Shown here in pieces: positions 6,449-12,909 of a stretch of 19,523 nucleotides of DNA. The DNA lies in assembly GCA_938036785.1 (NCBI GenBank), contig CALHWE010000018.1, positions 1 through 19,523 on the forward strand, read 5' to 3'. The notes beneath the pieces are model-generated. The model searched no databases and was not told the origin of the DNA. It saw only the letters and a list, made by a program, of their open reading frames with translations. The DNA is from an uncultured Candidatus Saccharibacteria bacterium. Lineage in GTDB: Bacteria > Patescibacteriota > Saccharimonadia > Saccharimonadales > Saccharimonadaceae. The position numbers and the translations under genes are program-made. How positions within the stretch are numbered: the stretch's first letter is position 1; the number at the start of each line of letters is the position of its first letter.

Positions 6449-7390
6449 ATGGCACAGCACTATTATATGCAAGATTTGATCATTGACTTCATCGAATATA
6501 TGGAGGTGGAGCGCGGCCGATCGTCCAAAACAGCAGAGAACTACAAACACTACCTCGAGCGCTTCGTTGAGTTTGCTGGTGCTGAATTGACGGTCGATCA
6601 GATCACGCCCGAGTTGGTGCGGCGCTACCGCCTCTGGCTCAACCGCTACCAAAGCGTCTATGGCGAGGAGCTCGGCATGCTTACCCAGAGTTACCACCTC
6701 ATCGCGCTGCGCGGCTTTCTCAACTACCTCTCTAAGCGCGACATCACCAGCCTCTCGCCCAGCAAGATCGAGCTTCCCAAGACACACAAACGGCAAGTCA
6801 CGTTCCTCCATTATGACGAAGTAGAGCGGATGATTGATGCCGTGCCAAGCGATGGCAAGGAAGCCAACTTGCGCGACAAAGCCATCATCGAGCTGCTCTT
6901 CTCCAGTGGTCTGCGCGTCTCGGAGCTTGTCAATCTCAATCGCGACCACATCAACCTCAAGCGCCGTGAGTTCATGGTGCGTGGTAAGGGCCAAAAAGAC
7001 CGTCCAGTCTTCGTCAGTAGCCGTGCCGCCGAGCAGATCGAGACCTACCTCAGCGCCCGGCATGATTCGCTCGACCCACTTTTCATCAGCTATAGTCGCA
7101 ACCACGGTGCCACAAACACCAGTGGCGACTTTCGCCGCCTCACGACGCGCAGCGTGCAATCGATGATTGGCAAATATGCCCGCCTCGCTGGCATCACTAA
7201 GCACGTCAGCCCCCACACTATGCGCCACAGCTTCGCGACCGACCTATTGATGAATGGAGCCGACCTGCGCAGTGTCCAGAGCATGCTCGGCCACAGCAAC
7301 ATCAGCACCACACAGGTCTACACCCACGTCACCGACCAACACCTGCGCGACATCTTCGAGCAGTTTCATAGTGGGAGAGAACAGGGGTAG
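6449..7390 (+). CDS. XerC/XerD-like tyrosine recombinase
   Basis: A 313-residue site-specific recombinase of the size of XerC/XerD. The N-terminal SAM-like core-binding domain spans about 7-95 (DFIEYMEVERGRSSKTAENY). The catalytic domain (about 113-305) holds Arg156 (SSGLRVSEL), Lys180 (RGKGQKDRP), His256-x-x-Arg259 (HTMRHSFAT), His282 (LGHSNISTT) and the nucleophile Tyr291 (YTHV). All catalytic residues are present. The likely job is resolving chromosome dimers at a dif site, with a single Xer serving instead of the XerC/XerD pair; whether another Xer exists outside the window is unknown. ATG 6449 fits the promoter; Met7 (6467) is an alternative. No dif-like site was recognised. Structured repeat copy B lies 95 nt downstream. 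Confidence 0.92.
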   Translation: MAQHYYMQDLIIDFIEYMEVERGRSSKTAENYKHYLERFVEFAGAELTVDQITPELVRRYRLWLNRYQSVYGEELGMLTQSYHLIALRGFLNYLSKRDITSLSPSKIELPKTHKRQVTFLHYDEVERMIDAVPSDGKEANLRDKAIIELLFSSGLRVSELVNLNRDHINLKRREFMVRGKGQKDRPVFVSSRAAEQIETYLSARHDSLDPLFISYSRNHGATNTSGDFRRLTTRSVQSMIGKYARLAGITKHVSPHTMRHSFATDLLMNGADLRSVQSMLGHSNISTTQVYTHVTDQHLRDIFEQFHSGREQG

Positions 7391-7485
7391 AGTAGTATTA
7401 TCTGAGACTCAATATTTTATCGTCTCTCCCCTCTTCGTCGTAACATCTTGTATGAAATAAGGTGTGTTGAGAGAACTCTGCGCTA

Positions 7486-7627
7486 GCTCCACCTCCCCAT
7501 CACTTCATCCGATGGAGTGTGAAAACTCGTTGTAATAACGAGTATTTCAGCCCAGCGCAAGAGGTCGATACTTGGGAAGTATCGACCCTTATAGTGTTCC
7601 ATTGGAGGGAGTGTGGGGAGGTGGAGC
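7486..7627 (+). repeat. Structured repeat, copy B
   Basis: Same element as copy A, same strand. The closing stem GCTCCACCTCCCCA pairs with TGGGGAGGTGGAGC without mismatch. The first hairpin (7521-7548) has the GTAAT loop and one bulged A; the second (7563-7587) keeps the GGG loop but differs from copy A by three base-pair exchanges. It sits between convergent genes: 95 nt after the xer stop and 13 nt before the 3' end of the PilX-like gene. No separate terminator is obvious here, so the element itself may define 3' ends of either transcript. Confidence 0.8.
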
Positions 7628-7640
7628 GTGAGACAACCTT

Positions 7641-8801
7641 CTACGGATTACACGATGTACCCAGTGGCCCTGCTTCATCGTTGGTGACATAGAAGTTTTT
7701 GCAGAGACTGCCAGTGATGTCGACGCCTTGCTCCGGGAAGGTGAAGCTGCCATTGGTATTGAAGCCGACATTGACGCGGCTTTTGATACGGCGAAAGATG
7801 GTGTCTGCCCGGCCGGTGGAGTCGATTTCGGGCTGGACGGTATCGAACTTCGTCACGCTATTTGCTCGTTTGAGCGATATCTTGACTGCTGAGGCTTTGT
7901 ACAGGCTGGTCACGCGCAAGAACGCCACACGCGAGCCAGCTGGTACAGACTCGCCACCAGCCATTTGGAGAACGGCCTGACAGGCATAGCCACCACCAGT
8001 GTAGCGCGCGTTGGAGCACGGCACGGCATTAACGGTCGTCTGAGCACCACTATCGCTATTGGCGCGCAGGCCAGGGCGTTGGATGGTGAGTGGGTTCGCA
8101 TTGTCGGTGATGATACTGGGGCGCAAGAAGTTGGTCGATACCTGGGCGCTATCGAGCTCGCTTAGGCTAACGCTTGTCTTGGTGGGCAAGACAGCCTGCG
8201 CCCGGATAAGAGCTGGCGCGTTGGGGCTCCACTGGTCTTTGCGTGGCAACGAGCGGAGATCACCGGAGGTTGGTGTTTCAATGGAGGCAACTTCGTTGTC
8301 GCTGTTTTTCTTGCGCATCCACTCGATCTGCACACTATCAAAGGCATCTGCGCCAACCAACGGGATAACAGTCGATTCCCCTTCTGCAAGGTCGAGTTTG
8401 ACGTCCTCAGTCTTGGCCTCGATCTTGACGCAGGTGTAGGCTTGGTTAAGCGTGCTGCTGCCGCTACTCGTCTTGATGGTCGTCTCACCACTGACGGACG
8501 ACACCACACCAGCTGCTGCCACGGTGTTGCAGCGCTGCTGCTCGATGGCACGACGGGCCCGCTCATTACCCTTGAGAGCCGCACGAATGACACGCTTGCC
8601 ATCCTCTACTCCAGCGACCGCCGAGTCGTAGGCACTCTGCGAAAGGTCGTTGTTGCTGGCGCGCTGCTGCTCCTGCACCATCAAGCGGATAAAGCTCACT
8701 GTCACCACTGCAATCAGCACGGTCGAGAACATCACCACAAAGAGCGACACCATGCCGGCCTGCCGCTGCTTGTTGCTCTGCTGTTGTATCCACCTCATCA
8801 T
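7641..8801 (-). CDS. PilX/GspK-like minor pilin
   Basis: A 386-residue protein that begins with a short basic leader and Gly16, then a strongly hydrophobic helix (GMVSLFVVMFSTVLIAVV). It has a type III-pilin-like N-terminus but lacks the Glu at +5, a feature seen in PilX/GspK tip pilins. The segment NNDLSQSAYDSAVAGVEDGKRVI after the helix resembles the PilX N-terminal region. The rest (about 70-386) is a large extracytoplasmic domain rich in Ser/Thr/Val with scattered Cys (last two in LCKNFY and TSCNP). It is the last gene of the pilD operon: ATG 8801 follows the PilW-like stop by one base. A role in priming pilus assembly or surface binding is inferred from family and position. Confidence 0.75.
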   Translation of the reverse strand: MMRWIQQQSNKQRQAGMVSLFVVMFSTVLIAVVTVSFIRLMVQEQQRASNNDLSQSAYDSAVAGVEDGKRVIRAALKGNERARRAIEQQRCNTVAAAGVVSSVSGETTIKTSSGSSTLNQAYTCVKIEAKTEDVKLDLAEGESTVIPLVGADAFDSVQIEWMRKKNSDNEVASIETPTSGDLRSLPRKDQWSPNAPALIRAQAVLPTKTSVSLSELDSAQVSTNFLRPSIITDNANPLTIQRPGLRANSDSGAQTTVNAVPCSNARYTGGGYACQAVLQMAGGESVPAGSRVAFLRVTSLYKASAVKISLKRANSVTKFDTVQPEIDSTGRADTIFRRIKSRVNVGFNTNGSFTFPEQGVDITGSLCKNFYVTNDEAGPLGTSCNP

Positions 8802-8802
8802 T

Positions 8803-9540
8803 CTACCCCTGTATCAATGTCTCAAAAATATTAATGGCGCAGAAGTTATAATTAGCACTGTCATTCGTGGGCGGCTTGCAGGTCTGGTTGGCAGTGTTGA
8901 TCGTATCTTGCTGGTTGGTGCCAATGACGAAGCGGAGGCGATAGATGGTGTGCGTGCCCTCGGTCGATTCGATAATGGGATTGATCTGCAGATCGCGCAG
9001 CGCCAAATCCCCCTCGCGCGAGCCCAGCAGCTCCGTTGCTTTGCTAAGAAATACATCGGTCGAGTACGTGCCACGGGCCGTTGGGTTGCAATACTGCGCA
9101 CCAGCATCAGCCACACGGGCTAGGACAATCATATCGCCGCGCACATCACCCTGGCGTGTGTCGTTTTGGTAGCGGATGGCACTGCCTTGCTGTAGCTTGG
9201 CGGCTGGGCTCCACACATACGACATCGTACCAAAGCATAGACGTCCCAACCCACCGCCTTTGTCTGGCGACACATAGCGGATCCCATCCGCTGAGGCCAA
9301 GGCATCGCGCCGGAAGGAATCGGCTACATCGCGCCCTGCGAGGTTGATTGATTTGAGCGTCACCCCCTTTGTATACAGACCAATGATCTGTAGAGTGGAG
9401 GTCGTAATGGCAATAAGCAGCACTGAGAGGAAGCTCATCGCCAGCAGCAGCTCGATGAGGGTAAAGCCTGACTCTTTGCGCTGTACAGTCTGCCGTTGCT
9501 TCTCTCCTTGTGTTTTACCTCTGTTAGCGCGCCACATCAT
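8803..9540 (-). CDS. PilW-like minor pilin
   Basis: A 245-residue prepilin. A 25-residue basic leader ends in KESG25, and processing before Phe26 would expose FTLIELLLAMSFLSVLLIAI, with Glu at +5. That is the class III cleavage motif recognised by PilD. The soluble part (about 60-245) has the PilW-like helical start TSTLQIIGLYTKGVT and two C-terminal Cys (QTCKPPTND, NFCAIN) that may form a disulfide. The frame overlaps the preceding PilV-like gene by 17 nt and leads by one base into the PilX-like gene. MMW gives two adjacent ATGs; the first is used here. PilJ or PulJ would be the secretion-system counterpart. Confidence 0.75.
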   Translation of the reverse strand: MMWRANRGKTQGEKQRQTVQRKESGFTLIELLLAMSFLSVLLIAITTSTLQIIGLYTKGVTLKSINLAGRDVADSFRRDALASADGIRYVSPDKGGGLGRLCFGTMSYVWSPAAKLQQGSAIRYQNDTRQGDVRGDMIVLARVADAGAQYCNPTARGTYSTDVFLSKATELLGSREGDLALRDLQINPIIESTEGTHTIYRLRFVIGTNQQDTINTANQTCKPPTNDSANYNFCAINIFETLIQG

Positions 9541-10126
9541 ACAACCTCGTTACAGTGCCAATCGTCATTGGCTTATCGCTCGCTACAGTCGGCCAGCAGG
9601 CAGAGACATACACATCATAGGCGAGGTTGGCGTTGGCACCCTCCGCCTTGACAATCTGGACGAAGAGCCCCTGCGCCCGCGGATCATTGCCAAAGTCTAC
9701 CTTGCTGTAGGTCGTCGGTTCGGGCTGGTAGCTCGCATTGGTCGGCTCGAAGAGGCGGATGACCTGCTTGCCCGTGGCAGCATCGGCCCGCGGCGCAACA
9801 AAGAATGCGCCGCGCCCCCGCAATGTATCCGGCGAAAGGCGGCAGTTGCTCTCAGCGAGCTCGCTCAGTGTAATGGGCGTGGTCGTACCTACCTTGCCTT
9901 TGATGGTCTCCCACAGCTGCTGGTTGACCGCCTGCTGAGCAGTCCGAATCAGTAACACCTGCGAGTCGATCTGCTGCCGCACCTGCGTCACCTCCAGCGA
10001 GCGCTGCGCCAGCGCCATGCCCTGGTTCATAATCATAAACGCCCCTACAATCACCATACTAAAGAGCACGAAGGCAAACATCACCTCAATGATCGTATCA
10101 CCCCGCTCGTGGCGACGCCCTAGCAT
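9524..10126 (-). CDS. PilV-like minor pilin
   Basis: A 200-residue prepilin with a very short leader MLGRRHERG9. Cleavage would leave Asp10 as first mature residue (DTIIEVMFAFVLFSMVIVGAF) instead of the usual Phe, while the +5 Glu (Glu14) is kept. PilV/GspI pilins often have this IIEVM-type motif. The body has a helical stretch rich in Gln/Arg (about 38-75) and a C-terminal beta-rich part with Cys at SNCRL and SACWP. The start overlaps the preceding gene's stop by 7 nt, showing tight coupling. It is a minor pilin by context; exact subclass is uncertain. Confidence 0.75.
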   Translation of the reverse strand: MLGRRHERGDTIIEVMFAFVLFSMVIVGAFMIMNQGMALAQRSLEVTQVRQQIDSQVLLIRTAQQAVNQQLWETIKGKVGTTTPITLSELAESNCRLSPDTLRGRGAFFVAPRADAATGKQVIRLFEPTNASYQPEPTTYSKVDFGNDPRAQGLFVQIVKAEGANANLAYDVYVSACWPTVASDKPMTIGTVTRLYDVAR

Positions 10127-10830
10127 TGGCCTATCCCTCCACCGATCAACTTCACACTGCTGGCCGAGCTGCCACCCCGGGCAATCACTGCCCCACTAAT
10201 GCCAGTAAAGACCAATCCATCAGGGTCGATACAGAGGTTGGTATCGCCTTTTTGGGCGTCATTATCAGGCGAGAGGACGGTCATCGGGTTGTCTGTGTTG
10301 CCAATGTAAGTCTTGATGGCACCACTAGAGGGCGAGCGCACGATCAAATACGAGTGACGTGCACCCTGCCGCAGCGCCGTCTCCCAGGCTAGCTCGTAGG
10401 TAGTCGTTTGGCTGGCGGTGTCCGACTGGACAAGCCCAGAGCGAGTCAGCGCCTCATAATCCGTTGCTGCAGTTGAGCCATCGCGCGTGGCATAGATTGT
10501 CCGCGCTATGAGGCTCCGGCCATCACGGCCAGTGGTAATGAACCGCCCAATGATGGTGCACTCGCTTGTGCCCGGCACCTGCGGAGTAATGCTCTGGCTA
10601 ATGCCGCTGGTGCTACAGCCAAGGTTGCGGTCGTGATCATTCTGGACATTCACCACCCGGTCGTACTCCCCCTGGAAGAAACTCACCAGCGAATGGGTGG
10701 CATCGCGATAGCGCTGTGCATTGACCGTCGCGCCTACACCCACCATAATCCCGGCTGCCATTGCCCCACTCACCGCCAAAAATAGCATCATCTCAATAAT
10801 GGTGAACCCTGGCTTCACTGGCATACTCAT
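10120..10830 (-). CDS. FimT/GspH-like minor pilin
   Basis: Prepilin of 234-236 residues. The motif PVKPG|FTIIEMMLFLAVSGAMAAGIM has the PilD cleavage Gly, +1 Phe and +5 Glu. The globular part contains several Cys (LGCSTS, SECTII, NLCIDPDG, GIGQC) and the GLVFTG-type C-terminal strands of GspH/FimT folds. Two ATGs are possible: 10830 (MSMPVK) and 10824 (MPVK). The second has the GAGAGG ribosome site at a better distance; the first sits 9 nt behind an extended -10 and suits a near-leaderless transcript. It is the first pilin of the minor-pilin cluster and overlaps the PilV-like gene by 7 nt. Confidence 0.75.
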   Translation of the reverse strand: MSMPVKPGFTIIEMMLFLAVSGAMAAGIMVGVGATVNAQRYRDATHSLVSFFQGEYDRVVNVQNDHDRNLGCSTSGISQSITPQVPGTSECTIIGRFITTGRDGRSLIARTIYATRDGSTAATDYEALTRSGLVQSDTASQTTTYELAWETALRQGARHSYLIVRSPSSGAIKTYIGNTDNPMTVLSPDNDAQKGDTNLCIDPDGLVFTGISGAVIARGGSSASSVKLIGGGIGQC

Positions 10831-10839
10831 AACCTCTCT

Positions 10840-10848
10840 AGTATAGCA
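10840..10848 (-). promoter_or_regulatory. Extended -10 ahead of FimT-like gene
   Basis: TG-C-TATACT followed by AGAGAGGTT and ATG. The module is nearly identical to the one before pilD (TG-C-TATACT-AGTGAGGT-ATG), as though duplicated. It would give the minor pilins a start independent of pilD. Confidence 0.6.
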
Positions 10849-10884
10849 CAAGCAGCATTAGCAGCACAGGGCGATGAGGTGATT

Positions 10885-11754
10885 CTACAACCCCAGCGGC
10901 AATGCCACCAGCGCGCGCAAGATAGACCCACCAAACAAGAGTGAAATAACGCAGCCAATGATAAGCAGCGGCCCAAATGGCACCTGCGAGCGCGTATTGA
11001 GCTGGCCACGTGCTAGGCCCGGCAGGACGATGATACAACCCAGCATGTTGGAGAAAAACAGCGTCATAAAGGCCAATCGCCAATCGCCCAGCAGCAGCGC
11101 CAAGCCCACGCAGAGCTTCACATCACCAAAGCCAATCCACGCCCCGCGCGAAATGGCATACAGCCCACCATACAACCCCGCCAGCAGCGCCACCGCCCCC
11201 GTGAGCGATACAAAATCAACATCATGCAGCGTCGTCATCCGCACCAGCACGAAGAGTGCGCCCAGTGCCATCAGGCCATAGTTGAGCGGGTCAGGCAGGA
11301 GCTGCCACTTGGCGTCATATGCCGCGAGGATCATCAGCACCAAGGCCACCACCACCCACACAGCAAAGAGCAGACTGCTGGCTGGCAGTGCCCACGGCCA
11401 CACCAGGTACGACAGTGCCAAGCCCACCCCCAGCACCAGCTCCATCACCAGCTCGAACCAACCAATGAACTGCTGGCAATAGCGGCAGCGCCCACCAGTC
11501 GACAGCCAGCTCACTACTGGGAGTAGATCATACCACGCCAGCACATACCCACACTGCAGGCAGCGCGAGCGATCGTCTCGCACTGTACCCTGCAAGAGGA
11601 CGCGCAGTTGACGCCATTCGTGTTTGTCGTAGGGGTGGCCGGTTTGCTTATCAGTCCGCAGTTGCCGCGCACGCACCCGCCACACTTGCGCGCCCGCAAA
11701 GCTACCCAGCACTACACCGAGAAGGAGCAGTGCGCCTGCTATCAAGATCGTCAT
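10885..11754 (-). CDS. pilD: Type IV prepilin peptidase
   Basis: A 289-residue A24-family aspartyl protease in the membrane that cuts the leader from prepilins after Gly and usually methylates the new N-terminus. Two CxxC pairs (Cys65/Cys68, Cys90/Cys93) form the cytoplasmic zinc-type site between the first membrane segment (about 4-22) and the rest. The catalytic Asp residues are Asp147 (LAAYDAKWQLLPD) and Asp211 in GFGDVKL (GxGD motif). About seven to eight hydrophobic helices are visible. The N-terminal GVVLGSFAGAQVWRV fits the family's GSF-N motif region, though Asn is replaced by Ala. ATG 11754 lies 8 nt after an extended -10. It leads the minor-pilin cluster, whose products it should process along with the pilin at 12291-12749. 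Confidence 0.95.
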   Translation of the reverse strand: MTILIAGALLLLGVVLGSFAGAQVWRVRARQLRTDKQTGHPYDKHEWRQLRVLLQGTVRDDRSRCLQCGYVLAWYDLLPVVSWLSTGGRCRYCQQFIGWFELVMELVLGVGLALSYLVWPWALPASSLLFAVWVVVALVLMILAAYDAKWQLLPDPLNYGLMALGALFVLVRMTTLHDVDFVSLTGAVALLAGLYGGLYAISRGAWIGFGDVKLCVGLALLLGDWRLAFMTLFFSNMLGCIIVLPGLARGQLNTRSQVPFGPLLIIGCVISLLFGGSILRALVALPLGL

Positions 11755-11762
11755 ACCTCACT

Positions 11763-11771
11763 AGTATAGCA
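11763..11771 (-). promoter_or_regulatory. Extended -10 of pilD
   Basis: TG-C-TATACT ends 8 nt before the pilD ATG; the intervening AGTGAGGT contains GAGGT but directly abuts the ATG, too close for normal Shine-Dalgarno use. A leaderless or near-leaderless mRNA is predicted. Confidence 0.6.
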
Positions 11772-12235
11772 AAGATATGCAAGAACGTGCTACATCATCA
11801 CGCCCTACCGAAGGCTCATGCAGACATACTATCCGGCCAGAATATACGGCAGGTTCTCACACCCACTTGACTACTGGCCTTCGCAAATTTTCTTGTTCGG
11901 CAAGCATGGTGTGTGAGCATCGGGATTTATCTGCACCTTGCATATACAAATCTCATTTTCTTAATGCCACCCCACCTCCCCACCACTTCCTCCAATGGTG
12001 TGTGAGAATCTGTGAAGGCTCAGGGCTTACGTCGTTAAAAATAGGTTAGCACAAGAACGTGACATTTTGGGATGAAGCTATGCTCGCGCGGTATTACCTC
12101 TGATTACTGAATCGTACCTGTGACGAAAATGTTCCGGCCAGATAAAACCAAGAGCTTTTCCGCCCGCTTGGTCGCTAGCCTTCTAGAATATTTTCTTACA
12201 CAAGTACAACTCAGTAATTCGTGTACTCTCATACA
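11772..12235. other. Intergenic region upstream of pilD
   Basis: About 460 nt with no convincing gene. It holds a degenerate half copy of the structured repeat (11971-12010). A plus-strand open frame starting near 12120 looks protein-like for some 35 codons but runs through the pilin terminator into the antisense of the pilin gene, so it is not called. Confidence 0.5.
11971..12010 (+). repeat. Structured repeat, degenerate half copy D
   Basis: CCACCTCCCCACCACTTC, a TCCAATGG segment and GTGTGTGAGAA match the left closing arm and first internal segment of copies A and B with a few changes. Then similarity stops: neither the GTAAT hairpin nor the second hairpin nor the right arm is present. It reads as a truncated or decayed copy. 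Confidence 0.5.
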
Positions 12236-12267
12236 TAAAAAGAGGCTGGCACCCTTTGGTACCAGCC
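12236..12267 (-). terminator. Terminator of the pilin gene
   Basis: On the minus strand GGCTGGTACC and GGTGCCAGCC (12244-12267) form a 10-position stem with one mismatch and a 4-nt loop, followed by TCTTTTT. It ends the transcript 23 nt past the pilin stop, isolating the pilin gene from pilD. Confidence 0.85.
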
Positions 12268-12290
12268 ATCTTCTTATATATGCTTGCCTA

Positions 12291-12749
12291 CTACGACTCA
12301 AGGCAGTATGCCACGCCGTTGCCACCCGCCTCTAGCTTGGTGACGACGACGAATTGCTTCGATGTGCCCTTCTTGAGGGTCGCACCGTCAGAGTTGGTGG
12401 CGTCGCAGCGCACGCCCTTGACGACGATGGCGCTCTCGGTGGAAGGCGTTACGGTGCCATTGCCCGCGTTGTCTTGGACGGTAATACTCTCTTTGTCGAG
12501 GTTTGAGAGATCGCCCAGGTAGCCCTTGAGGCCCTTACTGTCGGGGAACTTCCCACGGTTGTTTGATGTGTATTGCGTCACGGCAGCAGCGATGTTTTGC
12601 ACATCATTCTTGCGTGCTGTGTCGCGCTGGCCCCGCTGCAAGGCAGGTAGCGCCACAAAGACCATCAAGAATATCAAGGCGGCAATCGCCAGCACCAGCA
12701 TCACCTCGATGATGGTAAACCCTTCTTGTTTCGCTTGGTGTTGTTTCAT
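12291..12749 (-). CDS. Type IV pilin, major pilin candidate
   Basis: A 152-residue prepilin with leader MKQHQAKQEG10 and mature start FTIIEVMLVLAIAALIFLMVF (+1 Phe, +5 Glu), the classic assembly helix. The globular part begins around QRDTARKNDVQNIAAAVTQY, a typical alpha1-C helix, and ends with a Cys pair (GVRCDATN and VAYCLES) that would frame a disulfide-bonded D-region. Size, simple architecture, a monocistronic layout with near-consensus promoter and strong terminator all fit the abundant shaft subunit. The ATG at 12749 is chosen over the upstream TTG because AAAGGAGA lies just before it. The name pilA would fit but orthology is not shown. Confidence 0.88.
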   Translation of the reverse strand: MKQHQAKQEGFTIIEVMLVLAIAALIFLMVFVALPALQRGQRDTARKNDVQNIAAAVTQYTSNNRGKFPDSKGLKGYLGDLSNLDKESITVQDNAGNGTVTPSTESAIVVKGVRCDATNSDGATLKKGTSKQFVVVTKLEAGGNGVAYCLES

Positions 12750-12793
12750 ACTTCTCCTTTGTACCAATGTACGAATATGCTTACGTTACTGCT

Positions 12794-12822
12794 ATCATAG
12801 CGTAGAATGGCAGCGTTGTCTA
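12794..12822 (-). promoter_or_regulatory. Promoter of the pilin gene
   Basis: TAGACA (12817-12822), a 17-bp spacer and TATGAT (12794-12799) on the minus strand are each one base from consensus. The leader would be about 37 nt and includes the AAAGGAG ribosome site. This is the best-formed -35/-10 pair in the window, apt for an abundant pilin. Confidence 0.7.
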
Positions 12823-12909
12823 GGTTTTGTTCGCACGAGATGATGAGCCTATGTGGAGAGGCGCAAAGCTGCGCTATGTTGCCAGCATTTTGGGCATAAT
12901 TGCTATCCC

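Noticed and set aside
6440..7228. 262-codon open frame on the minus strand
   Set aside because: It lies wholly antisense to the xer gene, whose catalytic motifs are complete; it is a codon-bias shadow without family features.
7403..7425. GAGAC/GTCTC hairpin as terminator of xer
   Set aside because: The stem is only 5 bp and lacks a T run; repeat copy B or distal sequence is a better candidate for the 3' end.
9344..9955. 203-codon open frame on the plus strand
   Set aside because: Antisense to two overlapping minor pilin genes; no supporting signal.
12120..12335. Plus-strand open frame starting GTG ACG AAA ATG
   Set aside because: Locally protein-like but it passes through the pilin terminator hairpin and into the antisense of the pilin 3' end; no promoter seen.
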